Shown here: positions 39,885 to 48,163 of the stretch, in pieces
Layout: each line of letters starts with the position of its first letter
Position numbering within the stretch: position 1 is the first letter of the stretch
Source: Deltaproteobacteria bacterium
GTDB taxonomy: Bacteria > Desulfobacterota > Binatia > UBA12015
Reading direction: 5' to 3'
NCBI GenBank assembly: GCA_016874795.1
Contig: VGTG01000023.1
Span: 1 to 48,163 of the forward strand
Length of the DNA stretch: 48,163 bases
Translations under genes and position numbers: made by a program
The notes under the pieces: model-generated
Seen by the model: the letters and a program-made list of their open reading frames with translations, nothing else
Databases searched by the model: none
What the model was told of the DNA's origin: nothing

Positions 39885-40916
39885 ATGACTAAACGATTCT
39901 TTCCCCTGGCCGCGGCCGTCGCGGCCGTCTCTCTGCTGGCGCTTCCCGCCGACGGTCTCGCCGGTCCCGAGCTCCATCTCGACGTCGGACGAATCGAGGA
40001 CTCCGTCGTCTTCGACATCGACACGTTCCATCCGCCGAAGGGCCGCGTGCGTCTCGATCCGATCGCACCGGTCTCCGGCAATTGCGTGCTCGATCCGAGC
40101 GAGGCGTGCGTCGGCGGGCCCGGGATCCGGAAGCTCCTGCGCTTCGACGTGCTCGTTCACAATCGCGGCGACGAGGACCTCGTCGTCGGCGATCCGAAGA
40201 CCCTTCCCGACCTGTTCATCTTCAGCGAGTGCCACGGCCACCATCACTTCGCGCAGGCGTCGACCTACGAGCTGCTCGACGAGACGGGGAACCTCGTCGC
40301 GATCGGCCGGAAGCAGGGCTTCTGCCTCGAGGACACGGTGCCCTCCGGCCCGCAGACGCAGGTAGGCCGGCGCTACGACTGCTCGTATCAGGGGCTGCAG
40401 GTCGGGTACGCGGACCTCTATCCGGCCGAGCTCGACTGCCAGTGGATCGACGTGACGGACCTTCCCGCCGGGGACTACACGCTCCACGTCGTCTTCAATC
40501 CGGCGCACCTCCTCGAGGACGACGACTTGACGAACAACGAGGCGTTCGTGCCCGTGGACATCGACGAAGCGACGAGCGCCGCGCCGGTCGTCTCGCGCAT
40601 CCGCCGTCCGAGCCACGACGCCGTCGTGACGGCGGGCAGCCCGCTGAGGGTCGCCTGGTCCGCTTCGGACGACGAAGCGATCGCGACGCAGGAGATATGG
40701 TTCTCCGCCGACGACGGCGAGACGTGGGAGCAGATCGTCGGCGACCTGCCGGGTGGGGAGCGGTCGTATGCCTGGACGATTCCGGCGGGCGTCGTCACCG
40801 GCGAAGCCCGGATCCAGGTGGTCGCACGCGACGAGGAGGTGCAGCGCGGCGCGCTCGTCTCCGACGCGTTCCACGTGCGCGGCGCGACGCGCGGTCGCCG
40901 CCTCGCGGTGCGCTAG
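39885..40916 (+). CDS. Secreted lysyl-oxidase homologue 2
   Basis: The 343-aa protein starts MTKRFFPLAAAVAAVSLLAL after GGAGG (6-base spacing), with a signal peptide ending near GLAGP. The lysyl oxidase domain spans ~25-225: the copper His cluster is at 117/119/121 (SECHGHHHFAQASTY), the probable cofactor Lys is K143 (IGRKQGFCLED), and CSYQGLQVGYADLYPAELDC and QWIDVTDLPAGDYTLHVVFN follow. Residues ~235-335 form a BNR/Ig-like strand domain (PLRVAWSASDDEAIATQEIW). It is a simpler homologue of the 598-aa protein at 31185. Its TAG stop (40914-40916) lies inside the palindromic element. Confidence 0.9.
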   Translation: MTKRFFPLAAAVAAVSLLALPADGLAGPELHLDVGRIEDSVVFDIDTFHPPKGRVRLDPIAPVSGNCVLDPSEACVGGPGIRKLLRFDVLVHNRGDEDLVVGDPKTLPDLFIFSECHGHHHFAQASTYELLDETGNLVAIGRKQGFCLEDTVPSGPQTQVGRRYDCSYQGLQVGYADLYPAELDCQWIDVTDLPAGDYTLHVVFNPAHLLEDDDLTNNEAFVPVDIDEATSAAPVVSRIRRPSHDAVVTAGSPLRVAWSASDDEAIATQEIWFSADDGETWEQIVGDLPGGERSYAWTIPAGVVTGEARIQVVARDEEVQRGALVSDAFHVRGATRGRRLAVR

Positions 40917-41098
40917 CCTGCATTTCTCACCAGATCACGTCGCGAGGCGGTCGAGAGTGCCGAAGATTCGCGAGCCTCGGACCGGAGGGCGACGCAGGCG
41001 TACTTGAACAGTACGTCGAGGAGCCCGGAGGGAGAAGCTCGCGAAGATTCGGTGCTATCGGCCGCCGCAGTAGGGATCTGGTGAGAAATGCAGGCTAG
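40913..41098. repeat. Palindromic repeat element, copy 2
   Basis: A 186-bp element with perfect 24-bp terminal inverted repeats (40913-40936 and 41075-41098). It matches 5250-5435 at all but two positions, in the same orientation, 35.7 kb away. The left TIR contains the stop of lysyl-oxidase homologue 2; the right TIR faces the STN-domain gene 28 bp beyond. The interior keeps the mid-stem and the apical CGTACT/AGTACG stem, so it folds as one long hairpin. No coding potential is credible. Confidence 0.93.
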
Positions 41099-41125
41099 GC
41101 GGGCGTTCGACCGCCGGCGAGCGGT

Positions 41126-41923
41126 CTATTGCTCGGGCGGCGGGATCTCGCCCTCGTAGGCGTACCCGCTTGCTCGCAGCCGCTCCCGGAGGTCGGGAGG
41201 AATCTCGGGCTGCGCGCCCGGCTCGCCCGTGACCTCCGCGGATCCGACGCCGAGCTGATCTAGAGCTTGACGCTCCATCTCGGCGAGCATCGCGTCGCTG
41301 TACGTCGTCGTGCCCGGCGAGCCCGGAGCGGCGCCTGGAGGAAACGCGGTCTGCGGATCGGGAAGCGGCGGCGGCACGCCCGGAGGCGGGGTGCCGTCTG
41401 CCCCCATTCCTCCCGGAGGAACGAACTGCGGCGGAGGCTGGTTCGGCGGCGGCTGCATCTGGGGAGCGTTGCGCGGCGGCGCCTGCGTTCCGGGAGGTCC
41501 CGCGAGAGAGGACGTCGCCGCGCCGGGCTGCTGCGGCGGCGCCTGACGCCGCTCGACGGGGCTCAGCAGCACGATGCGCTCGATCGAGCCCTCGGCGATC
41601 TCCCGCTGGTTGGACTTGCCGCGATAGACGATCAGGTGGTTCGTGCTGACGAGGAGACGCCGCAGCATCGACTCGAGGGTCGCATCGTTCGCCTCGAAGA
41701 ACGGAATCGGCGGGCGCACGGCGCCGCTGTCCTGCACCGAGAAGCCTGCCTGCTCGCCCAGCGCGGAGAGAACCTGCGGAAGCGTCGTGTTCTCCGCCTC
41801 GACCGTGTAGCCGTCGGCGGTCTTCTTCACCTCGAGGAACGGATTCGCGCCAGCGAGCACGGGCGATAGCGCGCCGCCGACGATTCCGCCGACGAGGGCG
41901 AGAGCGACGAGTTGCCTTCGCAC
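41126..41923 (-). CDS. Secreted STN-domain, Pro-rich protein
   Basis: The 265-aa protein has a signal peptide (MRRQLVALALVGGIVGGALS). Residues ~27-115 resemble the secretin/TonB short N-terminal domain (YTVEAENTTLPQVLSALGEQ, LESMLRRLLVSTNHLIVYRG). A long Pro/Gly/Gln-rich linker (~130-205) and a short acidic tail (DLRERLRASGYAYEGEIPPP) follow. It lacks a secretin barrel, so it may be a periplasmic partner of a secretion or pilus system. It is convergent with lysyl-oxidase homologue 2 across the palindromic element. Confidence 0.72.
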   Translation of the reverse strand: MRRQLVALALVGGIVGGALSPVLAGANPFLEVKKTADGYTVEAENTTLPQVLSALGEQAGFSVQDSGAVRPPIPFFEANDATLESMLRRLLVSTNHLIVYRGKSNQREIAEGSIERIVLLSPVERRQAPPQQPGAATSSLAGPPGTQAPPRNAPQMQPPPNQPPPQFVPPGGMGADGTPPPGVPPPLPDPQTAFPPGAAPGSPGTTTYSDAMLAEMERQALDQLGVGSAEVTGEPGAQPEIPPDLRERLRASGYAYEGEIPPPEQ

Positions 41924-41984
41924 GGAAGCTCGATCGTAGCAGGATCGGGCGGGCCCGTGAAAGACGGCACGGGCGCGAGCGGGC

Positions 41985-42626
41985 CTACGATTCGCGCGGA
42001 GACGAAGCGAGGCTCGAAGCGGAAAGATGGCGGTCGATCCAGCGCCGGTACATCGCGAGCGGGAGGGCGCCGGTGATGAAGGCCTCGTTTCCTTCGAAGC
42101 GGGCCGCCGGCACGCCGGTCATCCCGAGCGTCTGCGCCTCGACGTGGTCCGAGAGGACTTCGTCGCGCAGCGCCGGGTCTTCCGTCCGGGCGAACTCCAC
42201 GGCGGGCAGGCGCTGCTCGCGCCAGATCTCTTCGAGCGTCGCCGCCGCGCTGATGTCGCGGTTCTCGGCGAAGTACGCGTACAGGAGCGCGTCGTGCATG
42301 CGGTGGAACTCGTCCCGGCCGAGCGTCGCCGCGGCCTTCGCGGCGACGTGCGCGGGCACGCTGTGCGAGGGCGGGGCGGCGTCGGTCGCCCAGGGGCGGA
42401 AGGTGCCGCTGTCTTCCTCTTCGGCCGGTCGCAGCCAGGACTGCGTGTACGCGCGGAAGCGCTCCGCGTCGCGCTCGCCTTTCGGCGCGGGACGGAGGAG
42501 ATAGCTGCGCCAGGTGATCACGAGATCGGAGCCGAGCTCTTCCTCGAGCCGCCGCAAGCGAACGCTCGCGTTGTAGCACCACGGGCAGAGGTAGTCGGAG
42601 TAGACGATGAGCCGGACCGGTCGCAC
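41985..42626 (-). CDS. DsbA-family (FrnE/2-hydroxychromene-2-carboxylate isomerase-like) protein
   Basis: The 213-aa reading starts at GTG 42626 ([20 protein letters not shown]); starts at 42662 (GTG) or 42695 would add N-terminal residues without homology. The thioredoxin-fold CPWC motif is at residues ~14-17, and the cis-Pro loop is [18 protein letters not shown]. The helical insertion lies between. Family members are cytosolic disulfide/glutathione-dependent isomerases or reductases. It is divergent from the thiolase, with a shared ~90-bp promoter. Confidence 0.87.
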   Translation of the reverse strand: MRPVRLIVYSDYLCPWCYNASVRLRRLEEELGSDLVITWRSYLLRPAPKGERDAERFRAYTQSWLRPAEEEDSGTFRPWATDAAPPSHSVPAHVAAKAAATLGRDEFHRMHDALLYAYFAENRDISAAATLEEIWREQRLPAVEFARTEDPALRDEVLSDHVEAQTLGMTGVPAARFEGNEAFITGALPLAMYRRWIDRHLSASSLASSPRES

Positions 42627-42718
42627 GATTCGATTGCGACCCTTGCCGCTTTCTGTTGACACTTGCAAGGCTCGGCCACCCGCTGCCGAGCCCACCGATA
42701 CGAGAAGGAGCCAGAGCG

Positions 42719-43915
42719 ATGGGCCGCAAGGTGTACGTCGTCGGGGTCGGCATGACCAAGTTCGAGAAGCCCGGCAGCAAGAGCTGGGACTATCCCGACA
42801 TGGCCCGCGAAGCGGGCGAGAAGGCGCTCGCGGACGCGGGCATCCCGTACGACGCCGTCGAGCAGGCCGCCGTCGGCTACTGCTACGGCGACTCGACCTG
42901 CGGTCAGCGCGCGATCTACAGCCTCGGGCTCACCGGCATTCCCGTCTACAACGTCAATAACAACTGCTCGACGGGATCGACGGCGCTCTTCATGGCGAAG
43001 CAGTTCGTCGAGGGTGGTCTCGCCGACTGCGCGATGGCGCTCGGCTTCGAGAAGATGGAGAAGGGCTCACTCGGCGTCAAGTACACCGACCGTGCGAACC
43101 CGATGGAGCAGCAGTTCAACCTGATGGTCCAGCTCCGCGGCTTCGAGAACGGACCGCCCGCGGCGCAGATCTTCGGCAACGCCGGCCGCGAGCACATGGA
43201 TCGCTACGGCACGAAGCCGGAGCACTTCGCGAAGATCGGCTGGAAGAACCACAAGCACTCGGTGAACAACCCCTACTCGCAGTTCCAGGACGAGTACTCG
43301 CTGGACGACATCCAGAACGCGCCGATGGTGCATTCGCCGCTGACGAAGCTGCAGTGCTGCCCGACCTCCGACGGCGCCGCGGCGGCGATCGTCGCGAGCG
43401 AGGACTTCGTCCGGAAGCACGGGCTCGGCGGAAAGGCGGTCGAGATCCTCGCGATGGCGCTGACGACCGACCTGCCGAGCACGTTCGACGACAAGAGCTG
43501 CATCAAGCTCGTCGGCTTCGACATGACGAAGAAGGCCGCGCAGAAGGTCTACGAGAAGTCCGGCTTCGGTCCCGAGAACGTCGACGTCGTCGAGCTGCAC
43601 GACTGCTTCTCCGCGAACGAGCTCATCACCTACGAGGCGCTCGGGCTCTGTCCCGAGGGCAAGGCGGGTGAGTTCATCGACGCGGGCGCGAACACGTACG
43701 GCGGCAAGGTCGTCGTGAATCCGTCCGGCGGCCTGATCTCGAAGGGCCACCCGCTCGGCGCGACGGGGCTCGCGCAGTGCTCGGAGCTCTGCTGGCAGTT
43801 GCGCGGCGAAGCGGAGAAGCGCCAGGTCTCGGGAGCGAAGATCGCCCTGCAGCACAACCTCGGTCTCGGCGGCGCCGCGGTCGTCTCGATGTATCGGAAG
43901 GCTTCGCTCGCCTGA
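42719..43915 (+). CDS. SCP2-type thiolase (lipid-transfer/acetyl-CoA acyltransferase-like)
   Basis: The 398-aa protein starts [20 protein letters not shown] after AAGGAG with 8-base spacing. The nucleophilic Cys83 lies in [16 protein letters not shown]. The C-terminal [40 protein letters not shown] (His344) and [14 protein letters not shown] match non-decarboxylating thiolases of the SCPx class. It cleaves 3-oxoacyl-CoA or condenses acyl-CoA in the cytoplasm. It fits with the acyl-CoA dehydrogenase and CaiB genes as branched-chain, sterol-like or aromatic acid degradation. Confidence 0.95.
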   Translation: MGRKVYVVGVGMTKFEKPGSKSWDYPDMAREAGEKALADAGIPYDAVEQAAVGYCYGDSTCGQRAIYSLGLTGIPVYNVNNNCSTGSTALFMAKQFVEGGLADCAMALGFEKMEKGSLGVKYTDRANPMEQQFNLMVQLRGFENGPPAAQIFGNAGREHMDRYGTKPEHFAKIGWKNHKHSVNNPYSQFQDEYSLDDIQNAPMVHSPLTKLQCCPTSDGAAAAIVASEDFVRKHGLGGKAVEILAMALTTDLPSTFDDKSCIKLVGFDMTKKAAQKVYEKSGFGPENVDVVELHDCFSANELITYEALGLCPEGKAGEFIDAGANTYGGKVVVNPSGGLISKGHPLGATGLAQCSELCWQLRGEAEKRQVSGAKIALQHNLGLGGAAVVSMYRKASLA

Positions 43916-43965
43916 GCGCGTTCGCGGCGACGACGGTTGCGCCGTTTCGGGGGAGGGAACGGGCC

Positions 43966-44871
43966 ATGACGACGGTGAAGCGGTTTCTGACGGTCGGGAT
44001 CGTGGCTCTCCTGCTGAGCGTCGCGGGCTGCGGCAGCGACGACGGCGGCGGCGGCGGGCCGACGCAGCTCGGTCTCGTGGCTGCCGAAGGTCTCTTCGTC
44101 GCGGTCGGAGACGGCGGCGGCATCTACGTCTCCGCGACCGGCGCGAACTGGGGCGCGCAGCCCTCCGGCGTCGGGAGCGCGCTTCGCGCCGTCACGGCCG
44201 GAAACGGTCTTTTCGTCGCGGTCGGAGACGGCGGCGTGATCCTTCGCTCGGACGATGCGACGGCGTGGTCGAGCGCTGCTTCCCCGACGACGACGTCCCT
44301 TCGGGGCGTCGCCTTCGGCGGAGGACGATTCGTCGCCGTCGGCGACTTCGGCGAGATCGTGACGTCGGTCGACGCACTCGCGTGGGCGCCGATCGCGAGC
44401 GGCACGTCCTCCGATCTCATCGCGGCGACGTACGGCAACGGTCTCTTCGTCGCGGTCGGGAACGGCGGCGTCGTGGTGAGCTCGCCGGACGGCACGACGT
44501 GGTCGGTCGGGACGTCCGCCGTCACGGCCGATCTGCTCGCGATCACCCACGGCAACGGCGTCTACCTCGCGGTCGGCATCAACGGCGCCGCGATGCGCTC
44601 GACCGACGGCGCGACGTGGCAGGACGTCTCGATCCTGTCCGTCCCCGACATCATCGGCATCACGAACGCGCAGGGGATCTTCCTCCTCGTCGGCAACGGC
44701 GGCTCGATCTACACCTCGCCCGACGGCCTCCAGTTCTTCGAGGGATTCTCGAACACGACGAACGGCCTCTTCGCGGCGGCGTACGAGCCGAACGTCTTCG
44801 TCATCGTCGGCGCGAACGGCCAGGTGCTGCAGTCGTTCGACGCCGCGACTTGGATCGGCAGCGGGATTTGA
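43966..44871 (+). CDS. Lipoprotein with seven propeller repeats
   Basis: The 301-aa protein starts MTTVKRFLTVGIVALLLSVA with a lipobox LSVAGCG, then a Gly linker. It then consists of seven ~41-residue repeats of the form GNGLFVAVGDGGxIxxSxDGxTW (examples NGLFVAVGDGGVILRSDD; NGLFVAVGNGGVVVSSPDG; QGIFLLVGNGGSIYTSPDG). Seven units predict a complete beta-propeller anchored to the outer membrane or periplasmic face. Similar WD/BNR-like repeats serve as scaffolds or ligand binders; no catalytic residue is evident. It follows the thiolase by 50 bp and is convergent with the kinase, with a 7-bp gap. Confidence 0.85.
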   Translation: MTTVKRFLTVGIVALLLSVAGCGSDDGGGGGPTQLGLVAAEGLFVAVGDGGGIYVSATGANWGAQPSGVGSALRAVTAGNGLFVAVGDGGVILRSDDATAWSSAASPTTTSLRGVAFGGGRFVAVGDFGEIVTSVDALAWAPIASGTSSDLIAATYGNGLFVAVGNGGVVVSSPDGTTWSVGTSAVTADLLAITHGNGVYLAVGINGAAMRSTDGATWQDVSILSVPDIIGITNAQGIFLLVGNGGSIYTSPDGLQFFEGFSNTTNGLFAAAYEPNVFVIVGANGQVLQSFDAATWIGSGI

Positions 44872-44878
44872 GCGCTTC

Positions 44879-47284
44879 CTACGCGGCGCGGCCGACCAGG
44901 TGGACGGGTGCAGGCGCCGTCGTCGCGTCGCTCGCGAGCGGCACACGTAAGGTGAACGTCGAGCCGCGTCCCACCTCGCTTTCGACGGAGACGGTCCCCC
45001 CGAGCTGCTCCGCGAAGCGACGCACGATGTAGAGACCGAGCCCGGTCCCTCCGAAGGAGCGCGAGTCGGACCCGTCCGCCTGCGAGAACATCTCCAAGAT
45101 CTTGCCCTGATCTTGCTGTGGAATGCCGATCCCCGAGTCGGCGACCCGGAAGACGGCGTGTCGACCCTCGACGCAGACTTCGCAGCGCACGAAACCTTGC
45201 ATGGTGAACTTGAGGGCGTTGCCGACGAGGTTGCGCATCACCACCTGGAGCTTTCGGCGATCGGTGCGGAAGAGGACCTCGGGAGGCTCGGCCGTCCAAT
45301 GGACCCGCACTCCGGCGTGGCACGGGAAGCCGGCGGCAGCGGCGCGGATCTCGCGCCAGAGCGCCGGGAGGCCGATCTCCTCGAGGGTCACCTCGGAGCG
45401 ATCCGCGTTGACGCGCCCGACTTCGAGCGTGTCCTCGATCATGTTGAGAAGCTGGCGGCTCGCTCCCTCGACGCGGTGGATCAGCTCGCTTCGCTCCCTC
45501 GCGTCGGTGGAGGGATCGGCGGCCATCTCCGTGAAGCCGAGGATCAGGTTCAGCGGCGTGCGCAGCTCGTGCGAGAGCGTCGCGAGGAACTCGTCCTTGG
45601 CGCGGCTCGCCGACTCGGCCTCGGCGCGAGCGCGGCGCTCGGCATCGTAGAGCCGCGCGTTGTCCATGGCGATCGCCGTTTGCGCGGCCAGGCCGACGAC
45701 GATCCGCTCGGCGCGCTCGGTGAATACTCCGGCGCGGTGGTGCCCGAAGAACAGGCCGCCGACCACCTCGCCCGAGCGAGACTTGACCGGCGCGGACAGA
45801 TAGCTCGTCACCGGTAGGTGGCCCGGCGGCATTCCGTGATGAGGCGCGCTCTTGCCGAAGCGCGGATCCTTGCGAACGTCGTCGATGCGGATCGCCCCCT
45901 CGCCGCGGAACGTCGGACCGAAGAGCGCCGTTGCCCGAGGCATCGGGAACTTCGCGAAGGCTTCGGCCGGAGCACCCGACAACGTGTACAGCGAATAGGA
46001 TTGATCGTTCGGATCCGCCGCCTGATAGAAGAACGCTCCGAACTCCGCGCCGGAGAGCTGTGTTCCTGCATCCGTCACGCCCTGGACCAACCTCTTCAGG
46101 TCGAGCTCGGCCGACAGCATCGCGCCGATCCGGTGTACGATCTCCAGAGTTTCTCCCTCTTCGCGAAGCTCCGCGTGGAGCTGCGCCGCCTTCAAGGCGG
46201 TGAACGCCTGGTCGGCGACACCCTCGGCGGCGAGCCGATGGTCCTTCGTGAACGGCTCGTCCGCGAAGCGCGTCCACACCAGAAAACCGGCCGGGTCGGG
46301 TCGGGAGCCGATCGTCGCGAGCAAAGCGCGCCGGCTCGCTTCTTGCGGCTGGACGGGAAGGACGCGACGAAGCGCCTCCGCGTCCCACTCCTGGATGGCG
46401 GCGAGCGCGGCGTGCTCGCCGAACCTCCGGACCTCGGCCCGTGTCCACTGCTGGTCGCGGAGCCGCTCGACGACTCGGGGGTCGCTCGCCGCCACGACGG
46501 TGTACGCACCGCGTCCCGCATCGTAGAGGAAGAGGATCGCGTCGCTCGCCAGCAGCCGGCGGGCATACGCGACCACGAGTTGGCACAGGTCGTCGACCGA
46601 GAGCGAGGCACGGAGCTCGTGCCCGAGGTCGATCAGCCGCCGCCTCTGCAGCGCAAGGGCGCGTACGACACGCCGTTCGGCAAACGAGCTGCGACGAGAC
46701 CCCTCCAGAACGGCGGCGCAGATCAGCGACACGGCAGCAGCAATCGCGACCGCCCACACGAGGTTTACGGCGCGCATCCCATCGGCAGGGAGGTGCGGAA
46801 CGATGAATGCGACGAAGCCGGAGACCGTTACGACGGAGACGACCGACTGCGCCGCGGCGCCCCACGGGAAAATCACCGCCGAGCCGATCAGGAGAGAGAT
46901 GACGGGTGCCGACAAGACGTCGACGTCACCGGGCGAGAGCGTCAGCGCGTAGAACAACGTCGCGCTCAGCGCGACGACGAGCCCGATCGCCAGCGACGTG
47001 GCGTGCCGCGCCGCGCCCGGAACGCTCGCCGCCAGGAGCACGGCGAGCCCGATCGCGCCTTGCAGCGAAAGCCCGAGGATCCGCTCGGGAACACGGTCGG
47101 GCGCGAAGGCGAGGTTGACCGCGAAGCCCACGAGCACGAAGGCGCACGTCAAGCCGCCGGCGAGGCGAACGCGCGCCCGCATGCGTCGCTCGCGAGCCCG
47201 CCGGTACGCCGGTAACGCACGAGCGTCAATTCCGCGACGTTTTGCACGAAGCCCGTCGAAGAGAGCTCGTGGAATGTGCGCCAT
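44879..47284 (-). CDS. Membrane-bound GAF-GAF sensor histidine kinase
   Basis: The 801-aa protein is read from ATG 47284; a TTG at 47302 is an alternative. Residues ~40-205 hold about six membrane segments (LAGGLTCAFVLVGFAVNLAF; SLAIGLVVALSATLFYALTL; VNLVWAVAIAAAVSLICAAV). Two GAF-like domains follow (~230-360 and ~375-535). The dimerisation/phosphoacceptor helix has DEFLATLSHELRTPLN with His572. The HATPase_c domain shows NLVGNALKFTMQG (N), FRVADSGIGIP (G1), EMFSQADGSD (F) and SFGGTGLGLYIV (G2). No receiver domain or response regulator gene is adjacent, so it is an orphan kinase in this window. The signal is unknown. Confidence 0.94.
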   Translation of the reverse strand: MAHIPRALFDGLRAKRRGIDARALPAYRRARERRMRARVRLAGGLTCAFVLVGFAVNLAFAPDRVPERILGLSLQGAIGLAVLLAASVPGAARHATSLAIGLVVALSATLFYALTLSPGDVDVLSAPVISLLIGSAVIFPWGAAAQSVVSVVTVSGFVAFIVPHLPADGMRAVNLVWAVAIAAAVSLICAAVLEGSRRSSFAERRVVRALALQRRRLIDLGHELRASLSVDDLCQLVVAYARRLLASDAILFLYDAGRGAYTVVAASDPRVVERLRDQQWTRAEVRRFGEHAALAAIQEWDAEALRRVLPVQPQEASRRALLATIGSRPDPAGFLVWTRFADEPFTKDHRLAAEGVADQAFTALKAAQLHAELREEGETLEIVHRIGAMLSAELDLKRLVQGVTDAGTQLSGAEFGAFFYQAADPNDQSYSLYTLSGAPAEAFAKFPMPRATALFGPTFRGEGAIRIDDVRKDPRFGKSAPHHGMPPGHLPVTSYLSAPVKSRSGEVVGGLFFGHHRAGVFTERAERIVVGLAAQTAIAMDNARLYDAERRARAEAESASRAKDEFLATLSHELRTPLNLILGFTEMAADPSTDARERSELIHRVEGASRQLLNMIEDTLEVGRVNADRSEVTLEEIGLPALWREIRAAAAGFPCHAGVRVHWTAEPPEVLFRTDRRKLQVVMRNLVGNALKFTMQGFVRCEVCVEGRHAVFRVADSGIGIPQQDQGKILEMFSQADGSDSRSFGGTGLGLYIVRRFAEQLGGTVSVESEVGRGSTFTLRVPLASDATTAPAPVHLVGRAA

Positions 47285-47748
47285 GGCACAGAGACCTCGC
47301 AAGAGCGGGGCCAGTCGTGGATCGCCTGGCGGTGCTTGCGCGAGCGGACGCGCTATCGCTCCGCTTCGTCGTCCCCCGCCTTCCCGTGGTCACGTCGCTC
47401 TCGAACGAGCCGAGTCCGCACGTGCCTCGGGTCGGGGGCAGAACGTGAATGCATTCCCATCTACGACCAGATGATCGCCGTCGAGGTCATGCAGCCGATC
47501 GTCGCGGCCAAGCACGATCGCGCCGCGGTGACGGGCGTACAGCTCGCCGACGTGGATCTCGTTCACAACTCGGCTTGCGGAACGGATGGCCGAGGAAGGG
47601 AACTACGACGCCGCGCGAGCGAATCGCGCCCTGGCAGAGGGCCGGTCGGTCGTCGTCGCGGGGCCGTGGCCGCACGGCCCCGCGGCTTCCGTTCGCTGGC
47701 GGTCGTTCGGCGTTCCTCGACGAGTGACGGCTCCCGCGATCGCGGGTT
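47285..47748. other. Intergenic stretch without a clear gene
   Basis: It lies between the kinase start and the partial MDR gene. A minus-strand frame around 47450-47570 reads NEIHVGELYARHRGAIVLGR, then LHDLDGDHLVVDGNAFTF, which is protein-like but not assignable and has no convincing start. The rest shows nothing recognisable. The kinase promoter should be within the first ~150 bases. Confidence 0.35.

Positions 47749-48163
<415 letters not shown>

Overview
The window is GC-rich chromosomal DNA with dense genes, GTG and TTG starts, and many 1-bp or 4-bp (GTGA, ATGA, TTGA) junctions between genes. No rRNA, tRNA, CRISPR array, phage gene or transposase is visible. The gene content suggests an uncultured soil- or groundwater-type bacterium of the former Deltaproteobacteria, most likely Candidatus Binatia/Binatota. 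It includes F420/LLM oxidoreductases, acyl-CoA and CaiB enzymes, carotenoid oxygenases, and secreted multi-domain proteins with Cys/Lys-rich or 'GDAGKAR' modules. The lineage is inferred from gene flavour, not from a marker gene.

Layout. 1-1245: a LysR regulator divergent from a flavin oxidoreductase that runs off the window, with a 17-bp dyad between them. 1710-9004: secreted hydrolytic and redox proteins, namely a CE1/PHB-depolymerase-like esterase, a GH10 xylanase and a very large YVTN/di-heme protein. The large protein ends inside a 188-bp palindromic element that recurs almost identically at 40.9 kb. 9255-12712: a small minus-strand operon (ATP-grasp ligase, GT2 glycosyltransferase, PhyH dioxygenase, small unknown). 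12.9-24.4 kb: a catabolic region with two carotenoid-cleavage-type oxygenases, acyl-CoA dehydrogenase, F420-type and PNPOx-fold flavoproteins, two LLM oxidoreductases, nitronate monooxygenase, a cupin and an MDR reductase. 24.5-29.6 kb: a few intact genes mixed with broken ones (MFS, SDR, TetR, DUF4336, SnoaL and OmpA fragments). 29.7-34.9 kb: CaiB CoA-transferase, a lysyl-oxidase-like multi-domain secreted protein, an unknown secreted 515-aa protein and a PNPOx-fold protein. 35.1-39.8 kb: housekeeping envelope genes (plsB, a PBP4-type carboxypeptidase, a 2-hydroxyacid dehydrogenase). 39.9-48.2 kb: a second lysyl-oxidase homologue ending in the second palindromic element, an STN-domain protein, a DsbA/FrnE protein, an SCP2-type thiolase, a seven-repeat propeller lipoprotein, a GAF-GAF histidine kinase and a partial MDR reductase.

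How it works together. The 13-24 kb genes look like a flavin/F420-rich pathway that cleaves a C=C bond in an apocarotenoid- or stilbene-like compound and then processes the products through reductases and acyl-CoA chemistry; the substrate cannot be read from sequence. The secreted proteins share lineage-type modules: an uncharacterised ~160-aa C-terminal domain joins the esterase and the lysyl oxidase, and a Cys-rich helical module occurs in the di-heme protein and probably the xylanase. The most unusual items are the paired palindromic elements, each supplying the stop codon of its neighbour, the shared C-terminal domain, and the cluster of truncated genes.
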